From Streptomyces huasconensis (GTDB lineage Bacteria; Actinomycetota; Actinomycetes; Streptomycetales; Streptomycetaceae), in the NCBI GenBank assembly GCA_004010275.1, contig RBWT01000078.1, positions 1 through 35,987 of the forward strand: 35,987 bases of DNA, given 5' to 3'. Shown here piece by piece: positions 19,061 through 26,159 of the stretch. The first letter of the stretch is position 1. The number at the start of each line of letters is the position of its first letter. Made by a program: the position numbers and the translations under genes. The notes under the pieces are model-generated. The model did no database searches, was not told the origin of the DNA, and was given only the letters and a program-made list of their open reading frames with translations.

Positions 19061-20218
19061 TTGGCCGGATCGGCTGATTTCGACCTGTACCGCCCGTCCG
19101 AGGAGCACGACATGCTCCGGGACGCGATCCGCTCGCTGGCCGAGGCGAAGATCGCGCCGTTCGCCGCCGCGGTGGACGAGGAGGCCCGCTTCCCCCAGGA
19201 GGCCCTCGACGCCCTCGTGGCCAACGACCTGCACGCCGTCCACGTACCCGAGAGCTACGGCGGCGCGGGCGCCGACGCCCTGGCGACCGTGATCGTGATC
19301 GAGGAGGTGGCGCGCGTGTGCGCCAGCTCCTCCCTCATCCCCGCCGTGAACAAGCTCGGCTCGCTGCCCGTCATCCTCTCCGGCTCCGAGGAGCTGAAGA
19401 AGAGGTACATGACGCCGCTCGCCAAGGGCGAGGGCATGTTCTCGTACTGCCTGAGCGAGCCGGACGCCGGTTCGGACGCGGCCGGCATGAAGACGAAGGC
19501 CGTCCGCGACGGCGACAGCTACGTCCTCAACGGCGTGAAGCGCTGGATCACCAACGCGGGCGTCTCCGAGTACTACACGGTCATGGCCGTCACCGACCCG
19601 ACCAAGCGCTCCAAGGGCATCAGCGCCTTCGTCGTCGAGAAGGGCGACGAGGGCGTCTCCTTCGGCGCCCCGGAGAGGAAGCTCGGCATCAAGGGCTCCC
19701 CCACCCGCGAGGTCTACCTCGACAACGTCCGCATCCCCGCCGACCGCATGATCGGCGAGGAGGGCACCGGCTTCGCGACCGCGATGAAGACCCTGGACCA
19801 CACCCGCATCACCATCGCGGCGCAGGCTCTCGGCATCGCCCAGGGCGCCCTGGACTACGCCAAGGGCTACGTCCAGGAGCGCAAGCAGTTCGGCAAGCCG
19901 ATCGCCGACTTCCAGGGCATCCAGTTCATGCTCGCCGACATGGCGATGAAGATCGAGGCCGCCCGCCAGCTGACGTACGCGGCGGCCGCCAAGTCGGAGC
20001 GCGGCGACAAGGACCTGACGTTTCAGGGCGCGGCCGCCAAGTGCTTCGCCTCGGACGTCGCGATGGAGGTCACCACGGACGCCGTCCAGCTCCTCGGCGG
20101 CTACGGCTACACCCGTGACTACCCCGTCGAGCGGATGATGCGCGACGCCAAGATCACGCAGATTTATGAGGGCACGAATCAAGTTCAGCGGATCGTGATG
20201 GCTAGGAACCTTCCCTAG
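19061..20218 (+). CDS. Acyl-CoA dehydrogenase, with element-encoded 3' end
   Basis: FAD-dependent enzyme introducing the alpha-beta double bond in acyl-CoA; 385 aa, full length. TTG start at 19061 (MAGSADFDLYRPSEEHD). Family blocks: FSYCLSEPDAGSDAAGMKT, KRWITNAGVSEYYTVMAV, ERKLGIKGSPTREV, GFATAMKTLDHTRITIAAQ, RKQFGKPIADFQGIQFMLAD, QLLGGYGYTRDYPVERMMRD and finally QIYEGTNQVQRIVMARNLP, whose Glu (residue 370) is the catalytic base position of medium-chain-type enzymes. The last 19 codons use ATT, TAT, AAT, CAA, GTT, AGG and CTT, unlike the rest of the gene. A GC-rich synonymous copy of that end lies at 26189-26252. The integrated element therefore replaced the host's 3' end. Confidence 0.93.
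   Translation: MAGSADFDLYRPSEEHDMLRDAIRSLAEAKIAPFAAAVDEEARFPQEALDALVANDLHAVHVPESYGGAGADALATVIVIEEVARVCASSSLIPAVNKLGSLPVILSGSEELKKRYMTPLAKGEGMFSYCLSEPDAGSDAAGMKTKAVRDGDSYVLNGVKRWITNAGVSEYYTVMAVTDPTKRSKGISAFVVEKGDEGVSFGAPERKLGIKGSPTREVYLDNVRIPADRMIGEEGTGFATAMKTLDHTRITIAAQALGIAQGALDYAKGYVQERKQFGKPIADFQGIQFMLADMAMKIEAARQLTYAAAAKSERGDKDLTFQGAAAKCFASDVAMEVTTDAVQLLGGYGYTRDYPVERMMRDAKITQIYEGTNQVQRIVMARNLP
20155..20218 (+). other. attL: left junction of the integrative element
   Basis: Compared with 26189-26252, both sites share CACGCA, then 45 of the next 58 positions, with identical runs GAGGGCACGAA and CAGCGGATCGTGATGGC. The mismatches are mostly third-position, so both encode the same peptide except Ile/Leu at one position. 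The low-GC codons start right after CACGCA, which places the likely strand exchange in or next to that hexamer. Confidence 0.8.
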
Positions 20219-20227
20219 CAGGGTTTT

Positions 20228-20236
20228 TGCAGGTCA
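20228..20236 (+). promoter_or_regulatory. Candidate integrase/Xis arm site TGCAGGTCA
   Basis: Nine-base motif 10 nt inside attL. Exact copies occur at 20359-20367 (inverted) and 26160-26168, with a near copy at 26177-26185. No other exact copy was noticed in the window. Confidence 0.5.
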
Positions 20237-20358
20237 CAGGCTGCCTCAAGGGTCCGAAGGGGCATCCTTGGCTTTCTGTCCGTTGCGGCTCGATCTGGAC
20301 CGTTTCTGGGCGTCACGCTGGGGGAATCCTGGGCGGATACCGGGCTGAAAACGGCCAT

Positions 20359-20367
20359 TGACCTGCA
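20359..20367 (-). promoter_or_regulatory. Candidate arm site TGCAGGTCA, inverted
   Basis: Reverse complement (TGACCTGCA on plus) of the motif at 20228-20236, just beyond the integrase terminator on the attL side. Confidence 0.5.
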
Positions 20368-20368
20368 C

Positions 20369-20403
20369 AAACAAAGCAGCCCCCGGCGTCATGCCGGGGG
20401 CTG
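20369..20403 (-). terminator. Rho-independent terminator of the integrase gene
   Basis: Perfect 11 bp stem CAGCCCCCGGC / GCCGGGGGCTG with a GTCAT loop (20377-20403). On the minus strand it is followed by CTTTGTTTG. It begins 15 nt past the integrase stop codon. Confidence 0.85.
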
Positions 20404-20417
20404 TTGTCATAAGTGGA

Positions 20418-21668
20418 TCAGGCGACCTCTGACGCCTCTGTGGAGTCGTCGGCGCCGGGCGTCAGCATCGTTGCGATGGCGGCCCGGCCGCGCTGCTCGG
20501 CCCCTTCGAAGATGTAGTGGTAGTGCTCCCTCAGCACGTCCGTACTGCTGTGGCCCATCCAGTCGGCCACGTCGTTCTCGGGTACTCCGGCGTACAGCAG
20601 CCGCGACCCGTAGTAGTGCCGGAGTGAGTGCGCCTTGCAGTACTTCACCTGTCCCTCGCCCAGAGCCTCCATCCAGATCTTCGGGTAGAAGTACGACGCG
20701 TAGAGGTAGCCGGTCCGCGTCACGTTGGGGAAGAGAAGCCGCTCCGGCCCCCATACGCCGTGGTTCTTGATGTGCCGCCGTAGCTCGAAGGCGACGTTCG
20801 GCGGGAGCGGGACGGTCCGCCCTGGCTCACCTTCATCACGAGCCTTGATGTGCCGACGCTGGATCGCGCTGTTCTTCCCCGACTCGGTGTCTCCGTCCTC
20901 CGCAATCTGGAAGTCGACGCGAAGCGTCTCGGCCTTGAAGTCGATCTGATCGCGGGACACCGCCATGGCCTCACCCAGCCGCAGGCCGCACCCGGCCATG
21001 AGCCACAGCATCGCGCGGTATCGCGGAGGAGCGGCATCCAGCATCGCCAGAACTTCCCGCGTCGTGAGCCGCCGTGCAGTGCTCTTCTGCTCCCGGATCT
21101 CCTTGGCGCGGCTGCCCGCGCCCTTGACCTTCTTGCACGGGTTCCGGCCGACGATCTCGTTGACGACAGCCCAGTCCATCATCCCGGAGAAGAACGAGAA
21201 CCGCTGACGCCGTGTGCGGGCGGACAGCTTCCGGTCCTGCTCCATCCACAAGAGCCACTGCTCAACGTCAGCGACCTTCAGGGACACGCTGGAACGGGCC
21301 TTGAAGAACGGCTCAATGGTCGTGTTGAGGATGGACCGGTACTGCTTCTTGGTGCTGTTCTCCAGCTTCCTTTGATTGGTCCACTGCTCCCAGACGGCCG
21401 TCACCGGCTGCTTGCCCAACCGATCGTCGAGGTACGTTCCGGCGTCGAGTTCCTGTTCCTTGCGCTTGCGTTGGTCGTCTGCCCGCGTCTTGGTGGCGAA
21501 CGTCTTCTGCCGCTTCCCGTCAGGGTCGTACCAGAACGTCGTCCACTTCTTCGGGTCGTCCTTGGATCGCGCGACCCATGCCCTTGCCAGTGAGGCGGCC
21601 CCCTCTGTCGATGACGCACGGACGGCCCGGCGTCGTGCCGGTTGCCCGGCGTGATCCAGTCTGCACAT
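20418..21668 (-). CDS. Tyrosine site-specific integrase of the element
   Basis: 416 aa phage-type recombinase that catalyses integration and excision at the acyl-CoA dehydrogenase site. ATG at 21668 has AGGGTGGA upstream. An N-terminal arm-binding domain (WTTFWYDPDGKRQKTFATKT) is followed by a SAM-like core-binding domain (VTAVWEQWTNQRKLENSTKK to NPCKKVKG). The catalytic domain shows LMAGCGLRLGEAMAVSRDQI (first Arg), the HSLRHYYGSRLLYAGV box (His-x-x-Arg), DVADWMGHSSTDVLREHYHYI (His and nucleophile Tyr). It lies next to attL, as in pSAM2-like elements. The intergenic region upstream holds two overlapping inverted repeats that may bind a repressor. All catalytic residues are present, so it is probably functional. 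Confidence 0.93.
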   Translation of the reverse strand: MCRLDHAGQPARRRAVRASSTEGAASLARAWVARSKDDPKKWTTFWYDPDGKRQKTFATKTRADDQRKRKEQELDAGTYLDDRLGKQPVTAVWEQWTNQRKLENSTKKQYRSILNTTIEPFFKARSSVSLKVADVEQWLLWMEQDRKLSARTRRQRFSFFSGMMDWAVVNEIVGRNPCKKVKGAGSRAKEIREQKSTARRLTTREVLAMLDAAPPRYRAMLWLMAGCGLRLGEAMAVSRDQIDFKAETLRVDFQIAEDGDTESGKNSAIQRRHIKARDEGEPGRTVPLPPNVAFELRRHIKNHGVWGPERLLFPNVTRTGYLYASYFYPKIWMEALGEGQVKYCKAHSLRHYYGSRLLYAGVPENDVADWMGHSSTDVLREHYHYIFEGAEQRGRAAIATMLTPGADDSTEASEVA

Positions 21669-21671
21669 CGT

Positions 21672-21708
21672 CCACCCTAGGTTGTCACTACAGGGTGGTT
21701 AACCCTGT
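21672..21708. promoter_or_regulatory. Overlapping inverted repeats between divergent int and HTH genes
   Basis: CCACCCT-N13-AGGGTGG (21672-21698) overlaps ACAGGGT-GGTTA-ACCCTGT (21690-21708). The region lies between the integrase start (21668) and the HTH gene start (21726), so binding here could switch both. The shared AGGGT half-site suggests alternative occupancy by one regulator. Confidence 0.5.
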
Positions 21709-21725
21709 GTGGTACGTTCGAAGGC

Positions 21726-22277
21726 GTGGAAGCGAATGAGAGCGGGTTCGAGATCACCCAGGAGCAAGGGGCTTGGGTAATCCGCATGTGGTGGCCGACG
21801 GGACCGCTCACAGGAGGGCCGCAGCGGATCACTGTCGAGGCGGCGGAAGGCTCCGCCGGGCGTGACGTGGCGCGTGGCATCTCCACGACTGTCCTGCGGA
21901 GGCTCGACCTTGCGGCGGCCATGAAGCAGGCAGAGAAGGCGCCTGAGCTTCAGCAAGGCATGGAGGAGGTGACGGCGAAGGTCGAGGAAGCGGGCTCGGC
22001 GGCGGGCCTGTTGCTCACCAACGAAGGTGTGTCAGAGCCGTACTTGGCCATGCTGGCCTCGACTTACAAGACCATGGCCGACCTGGGTGCTCAGGCTCCC
22101 GTCCCATGGCTGGCGCGGCTCATCGGCCGCCGTCCCGAAACCGTGAAAGACCATCTCAAGCGCGCGCGAAGAGAGGGCTACCTGACCACAGTTGCGGGCA
22201 AGGCTGGCGGTGAACTTACCGAGAAAACCACGCAGGTCCTTGCGGCCTTCGTTAATTCTGATGATGACCAGACCTGA
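21726..22277 (+). CDS. Helix-turn-helix protein of the element
   Basis: 183 aa. GTG start (MEANESGFEITQEQGAWV) with GAAGG close upstream; no stronger alternative. The N-terminal half is acidic with beta-like segments (WVIRMWWPTG, QRITVEAAEG). The C-terminal half has a DNA-binding segment, VPWLARLIGRRPETVKDHLK followed by RARREGYLTTVAGKAGGELT, whose recognition-helix plus 'REGYLT' wing is common in small proteins of Streptomyces plasmids, prophages and integrative elements. It is divergent from integrase and followed by a rho-independent terminator. Likely a regulator or replication/maintenance accessory; its exact role is unknown. Confidence 0.8.
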   Translation: MEANESGFEITQEQGAWVIRMWWPTGPLTGGPQRITVEAAEGSAGRDVARGISTTVLRRLDLAAAMKQAEKAPELQQGMEEVTAKVEEAGSAAGLLLTNEGVSEPYLAMLASTYKTMADLGAQAPVPWLARLIGRRPETVKDHLKRARREGYLTTVAGKAGGELTEKTTQVLAAFVNSDDDQT

Positions 22278-22308
22278 CGTCCGCTACTACTGAAGCAGTA
22301 CTTGATGG

Positions 22309-22334
22309 GCCCCCAGGCGACTGGGGGCTTTTCT
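22309..22334 (+). terminator. Rho-independent terminator
   Basis: Perfect stem GCCCCCAG / CTGGGGGC with GCGA tetraloop, followed by TTTTCTTTT. It follows the HTH gene by 31 nt and precedes the excisionase-like gene. Confidence 0.9.
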
Positions 22335-22347
22335 TTTAGGGGAACCT

Positions 22348-22521
22348 ATGTGCACGAAGCTGATGACCGTTGACGACGTGGCCGACTACCTGAACAAGCC
22401 CCGGTCGTTTGTGTACGGCAATTGGAAGGCCTTGGGACTGTCATTCAGGAAGGTGGGCCAGGCCCTCCGGTGCCGACCGAGCGACCTTGACCGGCGGCTG
22501 GACGAGCAGGGGGCCGAGTGA
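22348..22521 (+). CDS. Excisionase-like small HTH protein
   Basis: 57 aa. The ATG at 22348 has TAGGGGA upstream. The product starts MCTKLMTVDDVADYLNKPRS and continues FVYGNWKALGLSFRKVGQAL, then RCRPSDLDRRLDEQGAE. This is the layout of the MerR-like excisionase/HTH_17 family: an N-terminal 'VDDVADYL' helix-turn-helix, a recognition helix with Arg, then a wing ending in a 'RxxDLDRxL' segment. Such proteins direct the integrase toward excision. Its stop codon overlaps the GTG of the next frame by four bases (GTGA), suggesting coupled translation. Confidence 0.75.
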   Translation: MCTKLMTVDDVADYLNKPRSFVYGNWKALGLSFRKVGQALRCRPSDLDRRLDEQGAE

Positions 22522-22726
22522 ATGAGCCGAAGACTCGCCGATTGCTCGCTGCCACTTACGACGTGAAGGAGGAATGGAGCCGTGCACGCCTTGATGCTTT
22601 CGGGCCGGGCGGATTGTCGACACTCAGGCTGAAGAGTTCCGTCGGGAACATTTGCTTTGGGTCCTGGTTCAACTCCGGTGTGTGAACGGCCGGACAGGAG
22701 CAATGTGCACCGGGACACGGAGATAG
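22518..22726 (+). CDS. Small unknown protein, probably one base missing
   Basis: The GTG at 22518 overlaps the preceding stop by four bases. As written the frame runs VNEPKTRRLLAATYDVKEEW and SRARLDAF, then degrades and stops at 22683-22685. With one base restored near 22598-22602 it continues RAGRIVDTQAEEFRREHLLW and VLVQLRCVNGRTGAM to a stop at 22724-22726, giving ~69 aa. The downstream part has normal amino-acid composition and amphipathic helices. No family recognised. It overlaps the next frame's GTG at 22705, so the three small genes may form one translationally coupled unit. Confidence 0.4.
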
Positions 22727-23076
22727 CTCAACGTCTCGGCTACAACACCAAGGATCATCCAGGGAAGCGATGCCAGGACGTGCTGACACGGCTGGGGTTC
22801 TTCACTCAGCACGGGAAGAAGGGCAGGACGGCGAATCTGCGCCTCTCTGTCCCAACTGACATCCTGGCGGATTACCCGACACTGGCGAAGTCGGCTCATG
22901 GCGACGTACTCACCGTTACGGACACCAATCCGCCAAGGGGCAGGCGACCGCAGGAAGTTCGAACCCGAAAAACCAAGACACCTCCTCGGGGAGATCCCTC
23001 GTCACCTTGGCAGCAAGGTGACCCCTCTGGGGCCCCAATTCCCCGGTACAGCGGGGACTTAGTTAGTAGCAGGTAG
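22705..23076 (+). CDS. Winged-helix-like protein of the element
   Basis: 123 aa from GTG 22705, which has ACAGGAG upstream. Residues 1-60 (DTEIAQRLGYNTKDHPGKRC, then VLTRLGFFTQHGKKGRTANL) have a turn-helix plus a basic wing and end RLSVPTDILADYP. The rest (about 60 residues) is Pro/Arg/Lys/Thr-rich and probably disordered. It may be a DNA-binding fragment or a remnant of a replication or partition protein; neither can be shown here. A hairpin terminator lies 30 nt past its stop. Confidence 0.5.
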   Translation: MHRDTEIAQRLGYNTKDHPGKRCQDVLTRLGFFTQHGKKGRTANLRLSVPTDILADYPTLAKSAHGDVLTVTDTNPPRGRRPQEVRTRKTKTPPRGDPSSPWQQGDPSGAPIPRYSGDLVSSR

Positions 23077-23404
23077 TAAGTAGCTCATAGAGCGTAGATA
23101 GTAGTGAGAAGGGGGCCCCTCCGTCGGGGCCTCCTCTCATTTCTGATACCAGGCCCAGAGCCTTTGGGGGTTCTGCACCAGCCCAGGCAAGTGGAGTTGG
23201 ACTCCAACGACACATGAAGATTATTTCCGCCCCGGAGCATGTGCTCCGCACCTCACCGCCGGCCTGAGTGTCCTGAATCGGCCCAGAGGACACGTACATA
23301 CACAGTGAGAGACCTTCTTGGGTTCCTCTCAACTCTTGACCCTGGCCTCCTCCTTAACTCTGGGAGTCTTCACACTGCGTGGGACCACTTCCCCGCACGA
23401 GGAG
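23077..23404. other. Gene-poor stretch of the element
   Basis: About 330 bp holding a terminator hairpin (23106-23138) and otherwise no frame with a credible start, ribosome binding site and coding bias. Frames that cross it on either strand have frequent rare codons and no recognisable motif. Confidence 0.5.
23106..23138 (+). terminator. Hairpin terminator
   Basis: GAGAAGGGGGCCCC pairs imperfectly with GGGGCCTCCTCTC around TCCGTC, followed by ATTTCT. It may stop transcription from both the small-gene unit on the left and the minus-strand operon on the right. Confidence 0.6.
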
Positions 23405-23584
23405 TCAGCGTCGGCCCAGCGGACCGTAACGGCGGATCAGCTCCGGTCTACTCCCGGCCGGGGGCGGCCCAGGGTGCGGGGGCCGCCGAAGGGCCTCGTT
23501 GTCGAAGCGTTCTTTCGGGCCGGTCCACAGATAGCCGTGGTGGTGCACGAGTCGTTCCCGTTTCGAGAAATGCCAGCCGGGCAC
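23405..23584 (-). CDS. Small basic protein downstream of DUF397
   Basis: 59 aa from GTG 23584, starting 49 nt after the DUF397 stop codon. Its sequence includes GWHFSKRERLVHHHGYLWTG, PKERFDNEALRRPP and ELIRRYGPLGRR. Third codon positions are strongly GC-rich on this strand only, which argues for coding. No ribosome binding site is obvious. The His-rich HHHGYLW segment and the Pro-rich middle are its only notable features. No family recognised; association with DUF397-type operons is inferred from position. Confidence 0.45.
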   Translation of the reverse strand: MPGWHFSKRERLVHHHGYLWTGPKERFDNEALRRPPHPGPPPAGSRPELIRRYGPLGRR

Positions 23585-23633
23585 GGGCCCAGGGACGGGA
23601 GATGGACCCGGCCCGGCTGACGGGAGGGGAGGA

Positions 23634-23858
23634 TCAGACGTTCAGGCCGAAGCGCGCCGGGTCGATACCCGCCGCGTCCAGCTCCTCCGAGGTGAACCGC
23701 AGCGGCTGTGCGTCTGGCCGCTTGCTGTCGCCCAGGGCCCAGGCGTTCTCACCGATTCGGGCCAGGGTTACGCACCCCTCAGTACAGGGGCCGCTGCACG
23801 CCTTCACGAACGAGGCCCCGTCGATGTCGAGCCCGTACAGGTCGGTTCCGTTCAGCAT
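23634..23858 (-). CDS. DUF397 domain protein
   Basis: 74 aa. ATG at 23858 is preceded by AGGAAGG. The pattern FVKACSGPCTEGCVTLARIG, then WALGDSKRPDAQPLRFT and EELDAAGI, matches DUF397: a Cys-containing strand, a central DSK/RDSK turn and a C-terminal helix. In Streptomyces, DUF397 proteins usually sit beside Scr1-type HTH regulators of the WhiJ/AbaA kind and are thought to counteract or modulate them. That partner is encoded ~540 bp upstream on the same strand (24395-25225). Unlike most members it has three Cys (CSGPCTEGC), which could bind metal. Confidence 0.85.
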   Translation of the reverse strand: MLNGTDLYGLDIDGASFVKACSGPCTEGCVTLARIGENAWALGDSKRPDAQPLRFTSEELDAAGIDPARFGLNV

Positions 23859-23948
23859 TACTGCACCTTCCTGCTCAACTAGTCGCGGCCATGGCTGACC
23901 GCCGCCGCCCAGTCCAGGCGGGAGTTCAAGGGAGGAGAGGGAGAGACT

Positions 23949-24146
23949 TCAGCGTCCGGAACCTTGGCCGCGTTCCGTGCAGCACCAGCACGCGCATGGC
24001 GGCCAAGCGCTTGTGAGCAGCGGCGGAAGATCGTCCGTCGTGGCCACGGCTTGCTCCGGCCCCCAGGTCTGCCCTGAGTCGCGAGAGACCCGCATGGTCA
24101 TCAGGGGTCGGTCGGCGAAGAGCCTTGAGCCCGTTCCCCTGCTCAT
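23949..24146 (-). CDS. Small protein with SRDSGQTWGP / TSAWPPC motifs
   Basis: 65 aa. Its ATG (24146) overlaps the stop of the preceding 72 aa gene as ATGA, so translation is probably coupled. It includes MTMRVSRDSGQTWGP, TDDLPPLLTSAWPPC and a Cys-rich ACWCCTERG tail. Small proteins with this 'LTSAWPPC' ending recur in Streptomyces integrative elements, as far as I can recall; no function is known to me. The clustered Cys (CACWCC) suggest metal binding. The frame may begin internally at the MTMRVSR Met. Confidence 0.6.
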   Translation of the reverse strand: MSRGTGSRLFADRPLMTMRVSRDSGQTWGPEQAVATTDDLPPLLTSAWPPCACWCCTERGQGSGR

Positions 24147-24361
24147 GACGCGTGCACCTCTGCGTGGTGCTGGCGCATCCGTACATTGGCGTCTGATACG
24201 GCGCTGTAATCGAACGTGGAGCGGGCGTTCTTGCGCTCTACCGATAGGGACAGGCAGTCAGCGCAACCGGGTTTGGGTGACGGCTCGCGAGGTGGCTCCG
24301 ACAGGCACGCCCGTGCTGCCGTGTGGGTTGCAGGATCGGAAGTTCTCTCTTCGCTCTCCAT
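24143..24361 (-). CDS. Small CxxC/His protein, possible zinc ribbon
   Basis: 72 aa. It carries PGCADCLSLSVERKNARSTF, then DANVRMRQHHAEVHAS. The CxxC pair and the HHxxxH ending resemble small zinc-binding proteins often found in Streptomyces elements. The start (MESEERTSDPA) lies 34 nt after the Scr1-type regulator stop, and the stop overlaps the next start by four bases. It is the fourth gene of the minus-strand operon. Its function is unknown. Confidence 0.6.
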   Translation of the reverse strand: MESEERTSDPATHTAARACLSEPPREPSPKPGCADCLSLSVERKNARSTFDYSAVSDANVRMRQHHAEVHAS

Positions 24362-24394
24362 GGCGCCATCTTCGGCGGGGCGATGGATGCGGCT

Positions 24395-25225
24395 CTAGCC
24401 TGTTTCCTGTTCCCGCAAGAAGTCGTCCCGGATGTCCTCGACCAGACTCCGCATTTCGTCACCTGACAGAGCCACCCGTTCAAACCCGTGGAATTTCTCT
24501 GCGTAGATTTCTACGTCCCGTGGGTCGGTGACGAGTACCTCGGCATGGACCGTTTCGACGGTAACCATGCGCTTGTCGCGGATCGCGAACGAGTGGTTCG
24601 CGATGTCGTGCTGCTGAATACTCAACGGGATGAGTCGGATGTCGATGTGAGAAAGGCGCGACATGGAAACGATCCGGTCGAGCTGCGCAGCCATCATGGA
24701 TGGCGGGACGAGTCGCCACCGCAGTACGGGTTCTGTGATGATGAACCGCAGAGATTTCGTGCTGTCGTAGAGGATCGCTTGACGTTCCAACCGGCCGCTG
24801 ATCGTGCGGTTGAGGGTGTCCTCGCTGAGGTTGTGACGTTGCAGGACGGCCCGAATGTACTCGGGAGTTTGGAGTAGACCTGGAATCAGAGCCGGTTGGA
24901 ACATCCGCAGCACTGACATCTGGGCTTCAAGGGCCTTGACCTCCTGCTGTCCCTTGTGGACTCCGACTCTCTTCAGCAGCCGCCACTCGGTCGTCTCTGT
25001 GCCAGCCGCCCGAGCGGCTTCGGTGTACTCGGCCTTGATTTCAGGGGATACGCCGATGGCGATCAGGACGCGCTCTACGTCCGTCGCGCTGGGCGCCAGC
25101 TTCGCGTTCTCAATCTTGGAGAGCTTGGACGGAGACATGAGTGCGCCACGGGCGACTGCTTTGGCCTCCTTCCCGGATGCCTGGCGCAGTGCCCGCAGCG
25201 CAGCCCCCAACTGTGCACTGTTCAC
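24395..25225 (-). CDS. Scr1-type XRE regulator (HTH + DUF5753)
   Basis: 276 aa DNA-binding regulator. GTG at 25225 is chosen because it overlaps the DUF6879 stop codon as GTGA; a longer frame from 25246 would overlap by 25 nt. The N-terminal XRE helix-turn-helix is QLGAALRALRQASGKEAKA followed by MSPSKLSKIENAKLAPS. The C-terminal DUF5753 region has the family's hallmark FQPALIPGLLQTPEYIRAVL, then SGRLERQAIL, RFIITEPVLRWRL, AQLDRIVSMSRL, DIRLIPLS and HSFAIRDKRMVTVETVHAEV. These proteins act as antitoxin-like or developmental regulators paired with DUF397 or other small partners. Here the candidate partners are DUF6879 (overlapping upstream) and DUF397 (downstream). Confidence 0.88.
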   Translation of the reverse strand: MNSAQLGAALRALRQASGKEAKAVARGALMSPSKLSKIENAKLAPSATDVERVLIAIGVSPEIKAEYTEAARAAGTETTEWRLLKRVGVHKGQQEVKALEAQMSVLRMFQPALIPGLLQTPEYIRAVLQRHNLSEDTLNRTISGRLERQAILYDSTKSLRFIITEPVLRWRLVPPSMMAAQLDRIVSMSRLSHIDIRLIPLSIQQHDIANHSFAIRDKRMVTVETVHAEVLVTDPRDVEIYAEKFHGFERVALSGDEMRSLVEDIRDDFLREQETG

Positions 25226-25746
25226 GCCCCGTGCTTGGCCCACCACTCCGTGAACGGCTCCGCGTGAGCGAGCGCCACGTCACGGCGCCCGGCGAATGCA
25301 GCCGTTCGTTCCGTTGTCAGGACTTCCGAGCCCAAGTACTTTCCGGCACCGTCGTAATTCATCACGGCCACGGACTTGGAGTCGAACAGCCAGAAGTCAG
25401 GTACGTTCTGTAGGGGGTTCGGCCTGTCGGTGATGTCGAGAATAAAGAACTCCTCACCCCCGGACATGCTCTTCTGGTACCCCCACCCGAGTTCGAACCT
25501 AAGATAGTCCGTGAGCGGGCGACGCAGAATGTGAACCCGGTAGACCCGTTTCCCTTTTCCGGTGTGTGAGCGGAGTTTTTCGACCCAGCCCGCGTTGTAG
25601 TCGTCCGGCTGCGGCTCCCCGGCCAGGAACGCGTGATAGGCGTCGACATTCCCCGACTTGCTGTAGTCGTCGAGGGTTTCGAGCCGGAACGCCTCGCGCT
25701 GGAACGTGTCGAAGAGGTCGCCAAGGGTCCTAGATGAGGTTGTCAC
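25222..25746 (-). CDS. DUF6879 family protein
   Basis: 174 aa, GTG start at 25746, overlapping the preceding gene by 17 nt. Motifs: LGDLFDTFQREAFRLETLDD, the QPDDYNAGWVEKLRSHTGKG block, VYRVHILRRPLTDYLRFEL, GGEEFFILDI and FWLFDSKSVAVMNYDGAG. The alternation of basic and aromatic positions is reminiscent of small nuclease or ADP-ribosyl-type folds, but no catalytic signature is certain. This family recurrently precedes Scr1-type HTH genes in Streptomyces. The four-base overlap with the regulator is typical of toxin-antitoxin or effector-regulator pairs; a toxin role is inference only. Confidence 0.7.
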   Translation of the reverse strand: MTTSSRTLGDLFDTFQREAFRLETLDDYSKSGNVDAYHAFLAGEPQPDDYNAGWVEKLRSHTGKGKRVYRVHILRRPLTDYLRFELGWGYQKSMSGGEEFFILDITDRPNPLQNVPDFWLFDSKSVAVMNYDGAGKYLGSEVLTTERTAAFAGRRDVALAHAEPFTEWWAKHGA

Positions 25747-25921
25747 GGATAGCCTTCTGGATCAGTTCCAGCGGGATCTCGACCAGGGTTTCGTGAGCGG
25801 GAATCTGAAGCCCGTGGTCGGTCGGAATCTCCCCCTGAACCAAGAGCGTGCCGCGATCCGTCGCGTAGATCGTCGGGCAGTCCGTGAGGTCGCACGTGCT
25901 GACCAGCTTGGTGACCTTCAT
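25730..25921 (-). CDS. Small CxxxxC protein, first gene of the minus-strand module
   Basis: 63 aa. ATG at 25921 has GAGGGGAA upstream. It contains KLVSTCDLTDCPTIYATDRG, then LLVQGEIPTDHGL and EIPLELIQKAIRDNLI. The CxxxxCPTIY motif and the two-strand/two-helix layout recur in Streptomyces proteins encoded before DUF6879. The ~265 bp upstream lacks genes and probably holds the operon promoter. Role unknown; a partner or inhibitor of DUF6879 is the obvious hypothesis. Confidence 0.65.
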   Translation of the reverse strand: MKVTKLVSTCDLTDCPTIYATDRGTLLVQGEIPTDHGLQIPAHETLVEIPLELIQKAIRDNLI

Positions 25922-26159
25922 GGTCTGGGTTCCCCTCTCCCGTGCTGCCAGTACCCCCGCATCTGGGTTGATGCTCCCGAGGCCAGGGCGCGCGGGTCAA
26001 GCGATCACGGTTGACGGAACGGGAAACCGCGTAACCTCCCCGGAGCCTGCCGCTCCTCCGACCGGTCGGGGAGGCTGCCGCCAGTACGGCGCAGACCTGG
26101 GCAGACTCCTGACGATCATGGGGAAATGCTGGGGAGGACTCCGCCAAGAGGGGTGTCCG

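Noticed and set aside
23063..23332. 89-codon minus frame in the element
   Set aside because: No ribosome binding site, poor codon bias, and it runs through a terminator hairpin.
23239..23898. 219-codon plus frame in the element
   Set aside because: Antisense to DUF397 and the 59 aa gene, no motif, no upstream ribosome binding site.
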